A stretch of DNA of 15,219 bases from Antrodiella citrinella (Eukaryota; Basidiomycota; Agaricomycetes; Polyporales; Steccherinaceae). The translations under genes were made by a program, and so were the position numbers. The notes below the pieces were generated by a model. That model saw only the letters and a program-made list of their open reading frames with translations, did no database searches and had not been told where the DNA came from. Positions within the stretch are counted from its first letter, which is position 1; every line of letters starts with the position of its first letter. Below, piece by piece: positions 1 to 8,869 of this stretch. The stretch spans positions 1 to 15,219 of the forward strand of contig SGPM01000497.1 in the NCBI GenBank assembly GCA_004802725.1, read 5' to 3'.

Positions 1-592
1 CTTTGACTCAGCATATCTGTACCAGTATATAAACCTGTAGTCTCGCTGAGGATTATCTTCAGCTTGACCTCCTTTGTTCATTATACAAAGTGTCTTAAGC
101 AAGAACCCAGATACACTCAGACTAGACTTGACAGGCTTAACATGCTTTGTCGTAACAGTCCTCATCCAAGGTATCAGATGCACGTTCCACAACTGACTTA
201 TCGCCGGCAGATTGCCACAGCTGACTCGAGCTTGGAGATCTGCGCTGCGACTCATTCAATAGCCGAGGATGGTCCGCCACTGAGGAGCCGTTGGATTGTC
301 CACGATCTTCGTCATCACCGACTGCTTCGACGTCCGAGTCGTCGTCTTCGTCGTCCCACACCGGGTCGTCGTCATCCTCATCCATCAGCAAAATATCGAA
401 TCACTTTTGTGATCTCAGGAGCAACTTTTCACGCTTTCAGTCTGCTGCGTGTGGCTTTTGCACTTTGACGTGCTTACCGCGGGAGACCATATGAATAGCT
501 GTCTGATGCATAGTACAAAAAAGGGCTAAAGCAGGATGAGAAGATTGAAGTAGTATAATTATGTCTCTATACTACAATACACGCGCAATGCA
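1..592. other. left flank, no defensible gene
   Basis: This stretch lies downstream of the minus-strand transposase gene that ends at 593. It contains a TATATAAA string at 26-33 and a run of GTC/TCC-type codons around 330-385 that reads as Asp/Glu on the minus strand and Ser on the plus strand. The plus-strand open frames here look like shadows (Arg/Pro/His/Ser-rich, no recognisable motif). No terminal inverted repeat, tRNA or conserved protein fragment could be recognised. It may contain the 3' UTR of the transposase gene and the left end of the mobile element. Confidence 0.5.
137..385 (-). CDS. short acidic ORF, doubtful
   Basis: This minus-strand open frame starts at an ATG at 385 and gives about 82 residues. 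The first 30 are almost entirely Asp/Glu (runs such as DEDDDDPVWDDEDDDSD) and the rest is a Ser/Arg/Gln-rich tail. An in-frame stop lies just upstream at 401-403, and no convincing acceptor splices it to an upstream exon. Acidic tails of this kind are common in fungal transposon-encoded proteins, so it could be the decayed end of such a gene. The low-complexity composition could equally be a chance product of the GTC-rich DNA. I do not recognise the family. Confidence 0.2.
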   Translation of the reverse strand: MDEDDDDPVWDDEDDDSDVEAVGDDEDRGQSNGSSVADHPRLLNESQRRSPSSSQLWQSAGDKSVVERASDTLDEDCYDKAC

Positions 593-3500
593 CTAGGAGG
601 CAATCTCGTGAGAGTGGTGATCTGCATATTTACTGACATAGAAAGCGCGGAACAAGTCAAGTGAGTTGGAAAAATGAGTTTCCAGAGGGATAGGGTTACT
701 GCCGAAAGTAGGAAGAAGGTGTGCGCAACGCACAATAGAATCAATGTGAATAACATCGCAAATTGGTTGACCATTGACATCGAGGTCAGGCTCCACCACC
801 CACATACCGGTCTCGTCGTCTGGCTCATCAGAAACCGGCGAGAACCATTCTACAAGTGCACAAGGGTATCGGACGCCTTCAAAAACGAATGAAAAGAAAA
901 GGCGTACACGAGCAGCACTGAGACCAAGGAAACCCCGAGCGTCGGGATCCACCTCTGCAAAGATGCAGTCGAAACGAGGTGGTCCCGCTCTCCAACTAGT
1001 TGTAGCGCGTATGCGCTCTCGGCGCATTCCGCCGACACCACTGAGGTCACTGGGAGCGTGAAATGTAGCGATAGCTGATTTGAAGATGTGGACACGATGA
1101 TTATGGTAGTAGTATGGTGGAATCTCCGGTGGTTCCTCGTCTACGATATTGTTGACTTGATAGTAAACGAAACGAGCGACAAGGTCGGGAAGCTTTGGTG
1201 TGTCGAGGAAGTTGGCGATGTCGACCAGACGTTTAGGATAGTAACCATACACTAAAAATAAGATAAGAGACGCGCCAAAACAAGAAGCCATGTACATGTA
1301 CATGATAAGAACTCACCTGGTCGTCGCGCCAGCATAACAGATGCCATGACACGTGGCCCTTGTACAGCTTCACCCTCATCTTCAAGTTTCGGGTCGAAGT
1401 TCTCGTTCTCGCCTTCGACATGAAGATCATCGGCTGGCTTGTCCCCAGCATTGGGCGTATCTTCAGCGAGTTCGTCTTCATCCGACTGGGAGCTGCTGTC
1501 GGGTGTTGCATTCCGGAGAGCTTGAGCTTGAGCTGCTTCCGCCGCTGCTTCAAATGCCTCGATAACAGCAAAGAGAAGTGATCCCCGAAGCATACCACGC
1601 GCCTCAAAGTCGGAGCGGGCAGCTGCAAGCTTGTCAAGCCGCTGATTCGTCAGAAGCATCTGACCCAACGCCTCGAAACGATTGGAACGCCGCCAAGGCT
1701 CCTTGACGGCTTTGATGTGCTTTGACTCGGTGATAGATGAGCATAGACCATTGGGGGCACCGAACTCGCGGATATGTCGGGGATAGTGATCGAGAGCATG
1801 TTGGCGTGGCAAGTTAGAAAATCCGTCAGGCCGGACACCTGTTTCAACAAATATTTCGCGGTACTGATGGTATTCCTGTAGCGCAGCCTCGAGCTGTTGT
1901 AGCGACTCGTCCGAAATTACCGATTGTCGTGCAAGATAACAGAACTCGGTGAACGAGCTGAGAGCTCGGACCATCTCAAACGGGACCAGTCCAACGATAG
2001 CTGGAATATACACCTATCAGATAGATGAGAATAATCCACGATCAACTAAGGAAACACGAGGGCCCGGGCGGGACTCACCTTCATCAGTGCTTTGCTATCA
2101 TCACCTGTCCATTGCTTGAAATCTCGGCCTTGATGGAAATGTCGAAGACCTGGAAATAGAGGACTCGCAGAAATCCTAATCAAAAGTATCAGCAACGTGA
2201 AAAAGGCACAACCGCGACACGACACTAGCATGAACGGTAAGCGAAACTCACCTTCTGTCAATCTCATCCATGATCTCCTTTCCCTTCGCTTCTCCATGCT
2301 CAAGGTGAAGATACTCTTCAACCCAGGTGACCAGATGGTCTTTGAACGACCCCTTGATGACTTGATGAAGTAAGTCACCAGACAGCAGCTCGTGAATGTC
2401 AGCACGAGGAAAGTCATTGGTGAATGGCTAAGAGTTCTCGTGTCAGATCCATATCTGACAATAAGCATTGGCGACGTACCACAATATCTCCGACAACACC
2501 ATACTCGTCCCAGAGTGTGGTCAGATCGAATGCCTGAACCAACAGCTCAGTATGTTCTCGAGACCTCCTACTGTTGATCCCAGGCTCGTCCAGCCTAGTT
2601 CTGTCTGTGGGACAAAGTGGGCACCATCCAGAGACAATGCAGGATGCTAAGACTTGCTCTGGGTAATCTGCAATGTAAGGACCGAGCCCATAGATGACGC
2701 GACGATAGAAGCCGTCAGGACATTGCACGACTTCTGGTGTGGTCATACCGGCTTTCAGTGGCTGTAGGATGGTCGAAAGACTGGAATGGAAAAGCTGGCG
2801 GCGGAATTTGCGAAATCTCTTGTCATTTGCTTCACGTCGCTCGCCTAGATATCTCGTTAGTAATGTTTGGCGTATAAGCTGAAAGATGCACCTACCTTTT
2901 GGAATAGCCAGAAACCCGACAACCGCAACTGCTTCCCGGTGTGCTCGACGTACATTATTTGTAACGTTGCCAAGCGAGATATACAATGGGTAATATTCGT
3001 TCTGGCCCGTCGCGACTGAGACAGTGGTCTTATCGCTCCCAAGAACGATTGGCGTGAACATTGCGCCTGCGTTCTCTGGGTTTTCTCGTATTATGGCATC
3101 CTAAATAACAACAGTGTCCCAGTCAATACATTTGCATGGCAGTGGCAAGAAATAGACTTACCGCCTGACGCCACGCCCAGTTCCCAGACATGAGATTAGT
3201 GAACTGTTGCTTGTCATTCTTGTCGTATTCGCGGTATGGTGCTGCATCAAACTCGTCCTTGAAATCGGGATTCGCAAGCATATTCCGAATAACAGTACGT
3301 GGATCACGACACCACACATCGTAAGTCGCGTCCATCCAGGCCGGTACATTCGTCGTCGGTTTTTCGCCGGTGTATTGTGCTGTGAATGAAGTCCACGGAG
3401 CGTCGCCAAGAGGGGTAGCGTCGATGGTGTTGTGCATGGAAGTGTTGTTCTCGAAGGGCGGGGGAAGACCAAATGCGTATCCAAAGGCAGCGAAAGCCTC

Positions 3501-4171
3501 CATCAACCAGTTGACATTTGATTGAGCCATCTGTTCGCGTTTAAACAGAAACTCTGCCATTTCAAACTGCAGACGGTCACCGTATGGTGTCCAGTCTTCG
3601 TTTGACTTAGCAGAGGATGGAGGGGATCCTGGAGGAATTGCTGCGCCAGACGCATCAGTGTGACAACCTAGAGAAGTGAGCCATCTGAAGAATACGAGTG
3701 TAATACTATCAGCTCACCATTAAGATATGGATGAGTTTCCCGCCTCAGTTTGTCGCTCGATGTATCTGGAGTCCCCTGTTCTCCCCCGGCTGCTGAAGCG
3801 TGATGATGAGTATAGTCAGAAAGATAGTATGAGAGGCACTCAGACGCACACCGAGGCTCTTCAAGTTCAGCAGGCCCATCTTCCATGAATGAATCAAAGG
3901 CGTCCTGAAGATCTTGGAAAGCAGGATCTTCGACATGTTGTGGCTCTGAGTCGTTGCCTATGGCTGCGCGTGCCGCACGGCTGATCTTGCTAGTAGTGGT
4001 CTGATCATTTGGAGGAGGCTGGGTGAGAGTATGTCCTGACTGTCGAAGGTGCATGGCATTATTATGGTTGGTGAAACCAGACAGATTCTTGAACGCGGAG
4101 TTGCATAATTTGCACAAGAGTGGCTTGGTACGTAGCTTGGGTGGTGGTCGCCTCGAGGATCCACAGGGCAT
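593..4171 (-). CDS. Plavaka-type DNA transposase, intact, 8 exons
   Basis: This gene is predicted to encode a DDE-type transposase of the fungal Plavaka family (a cut-and-paste DNA transposon group usually placed near CACTA/EnSpm). Exons on the minus strand are 4171-3718, 3667-3162, 3100-2896, 2844-2480, 2427-2252, 2175-2079, 2013-1317 and 1251-593. Introns are 50-76 nt with GT..AG ends, and joining the exons gives about 1052 residues with no stop or frameshift. Residues 20-41 form a C2H2 zinc finger (C20, C23, H36, H41), a likely DNA-binding domain. The core has the family-typical GSDKT at 341-345 (D343 is a candidate catalytic Asp), a GWCPLCP CxxC at 461-467, the PFTNDFPRADIHELL block from 511, and a SITESKH block around 693-699 (E697 is a candidate catalytic Glu). 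An acidic insertion lies near 770-820. The C-terminus ends with the ADHHSHEIAS-type tail I associate with full-length members. The start at 4171 precedes the zinc finger directly. Family assignment rests on recalled motifs; the catalytic residues are inferred. Confidence 0.88.
593..4171 (-). mobile_element. Plavaka DNA transposon (coding core; ends not found)
   Basis: The full-length transposase gene implies a mobile element whose minimum extent is this interval. I searched both flanks by eye for CACTA-like terminal inverted repeats and short target duplications and found no convincing pair, so the true ends are unknown. The element may extend left into 1-592, and right either into the 427-bp divergent region or past the head-to-head gene ending at 6882. 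Confidence 0.6.
1289..1304. repeat. 16-bp perfect palindrome in the last transposase intron
   Basis: The string CATGTACATGTACATG equals its own reverse complement and is also a CATGTA tandem. It lies inside the last intron (1316-1252 on the minus strand) of the transposase gene. Roughly 0.2 perfect palindromes of this length are expected by chance in a random window this size. It has no obvious function. Confidence 0.6.
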
Positions 4172-4598
4172 AACAAACGTCGAGCTGAGAGCAAAAGCGG
4201 CAAGCAGGACTCAGAGAGGGAGCAGAGAGGTGGGGAATAGTGTCGACACTTGAGTCTGATTATTGGAAGCTCCAGAGTCCAAGACTTCGATGTGATTGCT
4301 GCACGGCTGTGATACCTGCATGAACCTGAACGCGATCATGTCTGAAATTACGCCCCAACTCGTGTCTTGCGCCACCATGTTGAAATTCGGTGAGCACATC
4401 CGATCTCACCGTTCATGCTGGGACTCTGAGTCAGCAGAAATGCAACACGACACAATAAAATACCTCTGCTTACCCCTCACCTCACAACATCTTCGTGTCT
4501 TTTTCCCTCCTTTTCCAGGCCAACGTCACTAGCCTGGGTGACATTACATTCATTTTTACCATCTTCCTTTCATCCTTCGACCTCTTCCGCAGTCTCCT
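4172..4598. promoter_or_regulatory. divergent intergenic region between transposase and DUF6532-like gene
   Basis: This 427-bp region separates two genes transcribed away from each other, so it should hold both promoters and 5' UTRs. On the plus strand an AATAAAATAC string at about 4455-4464 could act as an AT-rich core element. It is followed by a pyrimidine-rich tract (about 4498-4518) typical of fungal transcription start regions. A 12-bp palindrome, AGTGTCGACACT, sits at 4239-4250, 68 bp upstream of the transposase start. No long open frame or recognised RNA is present. Whether the region lies inside one mobile element or between two units cannot be decided from this copy. Confidence 0.45.
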
Positions 4599-6882
4599 AT
4601 GGTCGGCACTCGTCCTGGCAACGTCAACAGACATCCTGGTCATATCATGCTTCCAGCGCAAACCCGTGCTCCTCGTCGGACTCCTGCCCAGGTCAAAGCA
4701 GACAAGAAAGCCAGCGACATGAAGAAGGCCGATGCTGAAGAAACACAGACGCTCCTGCTTGCTAAGATCGCCGCTCTTGAAGCCATGCTTGAAGATGCTG
4801 AGGTCAAGGCACAGCAAGCCCTGCCGGTCTCCGCAGCGGTAGGTGACTTGTACTCGTGCCAGTGTGTACTCATCTACATGGTATGTTTGTATTCAGCACG
4901 CAGCAGAAGACACCAGGACGACTCAACATGGGCCAGGCCTTGATGACTTCACCATGGACGTGGACGAAGACGAGCCTGAAGCTGCTGCCTCCCAGCCGAC
5001 CACCACTGCGCGGATGAGAAAGGCAACTCGTGCCGACGTTGATGCTGTTCGTCAAGCTCAAATCACCGCCGAGTCATCAGCAAAACCTAGTGGAAAGCGC
5101 AAGCTTGATGATTCAGTTGAAGTTGGCAGGTACGTAGTACTTACTGTGGACTTGAATGTTTCAAATAATCTGACACAATCTTCGTTCTTGTTTTGCGCAG
5201 TAACAAGAAAGCCAAGGCTGCTTTTCCAACTGGTGTGGCCATCGGAAAGGTGAAGAACTTCAAGAAGGCTTCTAAGCCTGCTCATCGTGACCAAGTTGAT
5301 TCATGTGAGTGTTCGAGCGCTGGGAGGCTCAAATGCTGACATGTACTGTTTTGCTGTTACTTGTAGGTTCTTCCACCACGACCACTGCTGCTCAATTGTC
5401 TTCCGCAAGCATCAAAGCTGGTAAGGATGACAACAACATCGATCTGGCCCTCATCGACCCTAGTATTCTAGACCCTGCCGTGCTCAAAACCCAGCATGTA
5501 CCGGCTCATCAAGTCGTCTTCGGAGGTTATGTAGACGACGACAAGGATGACACCGTTGAACGGCCAACTCCTGTTCAGCCGAGTCGAGTCACCAACAATG
5601 TGAGAATCTTCCAGCGACATTATCAGTGTCGTTCTCAATTTATCATATCCAATCATTAGACAACTGTCGGTATCGAATTGAACAAAGCTGCGGCTGAACT
5701 CATCAGCGATATGAACCCTATCAGTACTACTCTGGCGGGTATTGCAGCTGTGACCGCTCCTCAGCCCTTCCAGCCACCGCCACCTCCTCCCCCAGGGCAC
5801 AAGTTTCGCCTCCAACATCTTCCGATACCGCCTCAACTGCACTACCTCTTCAAGTCAAAGTTCCTTCTGCCGTTGGTTGCTTTTGTTGGTCGAATGACGA
5901 CCCGTGGGGCTCGACCGATTTTACGGACTGGAACACTGTATTCGGGGAGCTATGGATCGCGGCATTCCCTCAGTATCCAGCAGGTGTCATTCTCCCTGGT
6001 ACTGCCATTTTTGAATTAGTGAGTGTTCACATTTGTGCGAGCACGTTCCCTATCAACTCATCCTCTTCCAGGGTCGTGCAAAGCTCTACACATGGCGCAA
6101 TGCCATCGGCAATGCTGGTGTCAAAGCTATACAAGCCTATGTCGCATCTGAGTTCCCGCCTCTCGCCAACGATGCAAGTGACGAAGACATTGACATGTAC
6201 GCAGCAGAACGTGCTGAATTCACTCGTGATCTCTGCAAGAAGGGACTTGGTCCTGGATACCCCTTTCTCTCTATTGCTGTCAGGACCGCAGCCGACTCCG
6301 GCAAGCTAGTGAGTGGTCTCAACTGTCAAGCAGCTTGTTGACATTCAAGTAGGGCCATCCTTTGTTGCAGGTCCATGCAGGTCGTTTCCAGAACCAGATC
6401 ATGTTGAGGACCTTCCTCTATCATTTCAACAGTGCTATGTTGCCGTTCCATGGCAGTACTGACCCGATCGACATGGCAAATGTCCCGACCGGTGCACTCG
6501 CCCTCAGTGCTGCCTCGGTTCGTTCTTTCAGTGCTTCTGAAGGTGAATACCCCATGACTTACTCTTTCTTCTCCAGCTGGAACGTGCACTGGGTCTCTTT
6601 AGCACGGGTGAATACAAGAAGTCTAAGACAAACAACTTCACATTTGAGTCCTGGGGATTCGCTACCGGTCGCTACGCAGTGTCTGTCAAGAAGTTGAAGC
6701 CAATGGAGTGGGCCAACATCTTCGCCGGTGCTTCAGCTCTCGCCAGAGCTGATAGTGTGGCCGGTTATCTTGTCAACGACTCCGACAACGAGAGCACTGA
6801 TGATCGCGCCAACATCATGGCTGCCGAGTCTGATGACGATGAAGATCTTGCTCCTGGTGTTCAGTCGGAGGTCGAGATTTGA
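4599..6882 (+). CDS. multi-exon hypothetical protein with coiled coil and DUF6532-like C-terminus
   Basis: I recognise this as a hypothetical family found in many copies in mushroom genomes; no function is established. The model has exons 4599-4838, 4897-5129, 5201-5304, 5367-5599, 5660-5723, 5774-6018, 6072-6308, 6371-6517 and 6577-6882, giving about 602 residues. The N-terminus begins MVGTRPGN, a start I associate with this family. Residues about 30-77 are Lys/Ala/Glu-rich and likely a coiled coil. The middle is disordered and acidic, with a Pro-rich patch. Residues about 330-373 (from WSNDDPWGS through FPQYPAGVILPG) begin a conserved globular part that runs to about 565 and includes AKLYTWRN, HAGRFQNQI and a GALALSAA helix. 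This order resembles fungal DUF6532, which is an inference. The tail is acidic (SDDDED). The fifth intron is uncertain: the frame must change between 5660 and 5810, and 5724-5773 is the best of several candidates. The other introns have good signals. Confidence 0.72.
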
Positions 6883-7517
6883 TTAATCTCATCTCACACC
6901 GACAGCTCATTGTCGTCCTCGTTGTAAGCTGTATTTGACTGTTCCATCAATTTACAGCGACTGTCTGAACTAATATCATCTCTGCAGGTATTTGCTCTAG
7001 GCTATACATCCCCGGTCTCCGAGTCACTCGCTATCATTGTTCCTTTGCTGGTTGCAGCAGGTACCCATAGTACTGCTACTCGCTATCATCTGATTCGTTC
7101 TAATGCCCCCTGCTGTTTTGACTTGCCACATCTTTCAGATTTTCACGCCCTTCCAAAGTTTATAAACTCACGCACTCCCCTTACTGATGTTACATCAATA
7201 ATTTTGTTCAGGCGTAAATATTGGTCATGATCCCCCATTCTCCCTGCGCACCTCAGCATCTCGTATTCCCTTTTACTCATATACCTTTAATCCTGCTTTT
7301 GTGCTCGATTTTCGTAGCTTTGGTAGTGCCCTTTCCTAGCATTGCGAATGGATCTTCTTCGACTTTTCACACTGCACTGCTGTATGAGCTTGCAGCCCTT
7401 TACCCGCTATTGAGAGTCTGTAATGGCCTTTCAAAAGGAGCACCCTGTCCATTTCACTTTTTTCAAAGTGTCTGGCATAAACGATGCAAAAGCGTCTCAT
7501 AGTACAAAATAGCGCAT
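6883..7517. other. convergent 3' region with a probable 3'-UTR intron
   Basis: This stretch lies between the stop codons of two convergent genes (plus strand ending 6882, minus strand ending 7518). No plausible protein is visible. At 6924-6987 there is a good intron signature: donor GTAAGC, branch-like CTGAAC, acceptor CTGCAG, 64 nt in all. It starts 42 nt after the stop codon and so would lie in the 3' UTR of the upstream gene. An alternative acceptor ends at 6957. The remainder is pyrimidine-rich with no clear repeats. Confidence 0.4.
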
Positions 7518-8430
7518 CTATATCTCCGGAAAGTGTTTCGACGTTTTGCTGATGTCTGAGGAGTACCCCGTGAAGATTGCTGCAGGTGCTGGCTCCGGGT
7601 CATCCCCAGGCACGTCTTCTTCATCAGATTCGTCCACAGCAGGTCCGTTAGGAGGGGACTGCGCTCGCTCTGGTTGCGGCCGTGGTGCAAAGAAGTTTCG
7701 CATCAACGCTGCGCTTGCACTGCAAGTAAGGTAAGCCCATGAACCCTTGGTCTTTGTGAATGCAGACTCACCTCTTTCTCATTTTCTCCGCCTCTTTTTC
7801 CTTATCTCGTGCCCTCTTTGCATGTCCACGTTTCGTCCTCTCCGCTTGGCCATTGTACCCCAGGTTCCTCTGACTCTCGGCTTTCTTCCAGTTGTGTGGA
7901 TCGTTCAGCAAGACCTCATATGGAGTCGGCTCCGAGAGCTTCTGAAGCTCGTCTCGTATACTGGCCAACAGCTCATCTCCATCCAGAGCATTGACCTCCA
8001 TTTCAACACCCTCAGAGTCCGAGCTATCATTATCCGAGCCCATTTCGTCGTCCTCCCAATCTGAGTCACTGCCGTCACTGCCGTAGGGGTTGTGGCTCAC
8101 TCCACCTGTCCACGCGGTGCAGTAGTTCTCTGTATCAGATTCTGAGCCTCCCTGACTCATGGTGGGCCACTCCGGCTGCACACTTGCCGCAGAGCTCGAG
8201 GTTGCATAGTGGGAAGGTTCAGGTGAGTTATTGTCTTCTGATTGAATTTCGACCGGCTGACTGAACGGATTGCTCTCCAGGACGATGATATCAGACTCGC
8301 TGTCTGAATCTGAGTCCACAACGATGACATTCGGAGGCTCGTTTGGTGCTGCTGTGCGCTGTCGGCTGGCTGCCAGGCCTGATCGGGCTCGTGCAGCAGC
8401 CAGAAGTTTGTGACGAGATGTGCGAGGCAT
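7518..8430 (-). CDS. transposon-associated acidic/basic protein, probably C-terminally truncated
   Basis: The exons are 8430-7772 and 7719-7518, joined across a 52-nt intron with a GTGAGT donor and TTGCAG acceptor, giving 286 residues. The ATG at 8430 (MPRTSRHKLLAAARAR) is preferred over the in-frame ATG at 8502 because the basic start fits the family. Order of regions: basic N-terminus; long acidic Asp/Ser-rich disorder (about 35-160); a conserved-looking block NWKKAESQRNLGYNGQ followed by a highly basic helix (about 180-222) suited to DNA binding; an MRNFFAPRP motif just after the splice; then an IFTGYSSD motif and an early stop. I associate this order with the N-terminal part of a larger mushroom transposase family whose catalytic domain should follow. 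Here translation stops about nine residues after GYSSD, so the gene is probably a remnant or non-autonomous derivative. That comparison is from memory and no catalytic domain is seen. Confidence 0.6.
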
Positions 8431-8639
8431 GTTCGAGTGCTGATTGTATATCATACTCTTAAAATGTACATAAATTTTGTCTACCTTCGCCGCTGACGCC
8501 ACATCCCTTGAAGTAGTATAGCACCTTACCTTTCTCTCTCAACGGGAGTTGGCATGGGTATAAGCGCTCTCTACTAGCGCTGTCTGGATGAATGCCCGCT
8601 CAAATTCGCCACTGCACAAAAGTAGCGGCGTCTAGGTGA

Positions 8640-8869
8640 CCCGCACCATACAAGGTGCTGGTCTGACTGTCTTCCGCGATGTCATCGAGAGAGCTCTCCA
8701 CGAGATTCGTCGCAAGGTTCAGCTGCTTCAGGACCAGGTCCCTCGTATTACTACTAATACCGCGGCTGGTGCTATCATTCGATTCCACTTTCTTCTGGGT
8801 TACATTCCGAAGGAGTTCTGGCAAGATGAGTCATTGGTGACAGCTCTTGCAGGTAGGGACTGTATGTGA
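8640..8869 (+). pseudogene. possible ORF remnant, unidentified
   Basis: The plus-strand frame ending at a stop at 8867-8869 gives a protein-like, amphipathic segment of about 70 residues (FRDVIERALHEIRRKVQLLQ, later LLGYIPKEFWQDES), more gene-like than most shadows in this area. It has no convincing start; the frame opens at an ACC/CGC-type codon near 8640. A GTAGGG donor-like string follows TGCAG at about 8852, so it could be an internal exon fragment. The minus strand is also open here (8824-8600, 74 residues), which weakens the case. I do not recognise the family. Confidence 0.22.

Noticed and set aside
64..494. Plus-strand open frames (134 and 67 residues) at the left end
   Set aside because: They are Arg/Pro or Ser runs that mirror the acidic minus-strand repeat, with no motif.
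590..595. CACTA at the transposase stop codon as a CACTA element terminus
   Set aside because: It overlaps the stop codon, the sequence beyond the CACTA does not match the reverse complement near TAGTG at 4238-4242, and the flanking bases give no target duplication.
498..7509. Shared 12-mer CATAGTACAAAA at 509-520 and 7498-7509, both just past stops of minus-strand genes
   Set aside because: Several shared 12-mers are expected by chance in 15 kb and the flanking bases differ, so it is not a supported terminal or 3'-UTR element.
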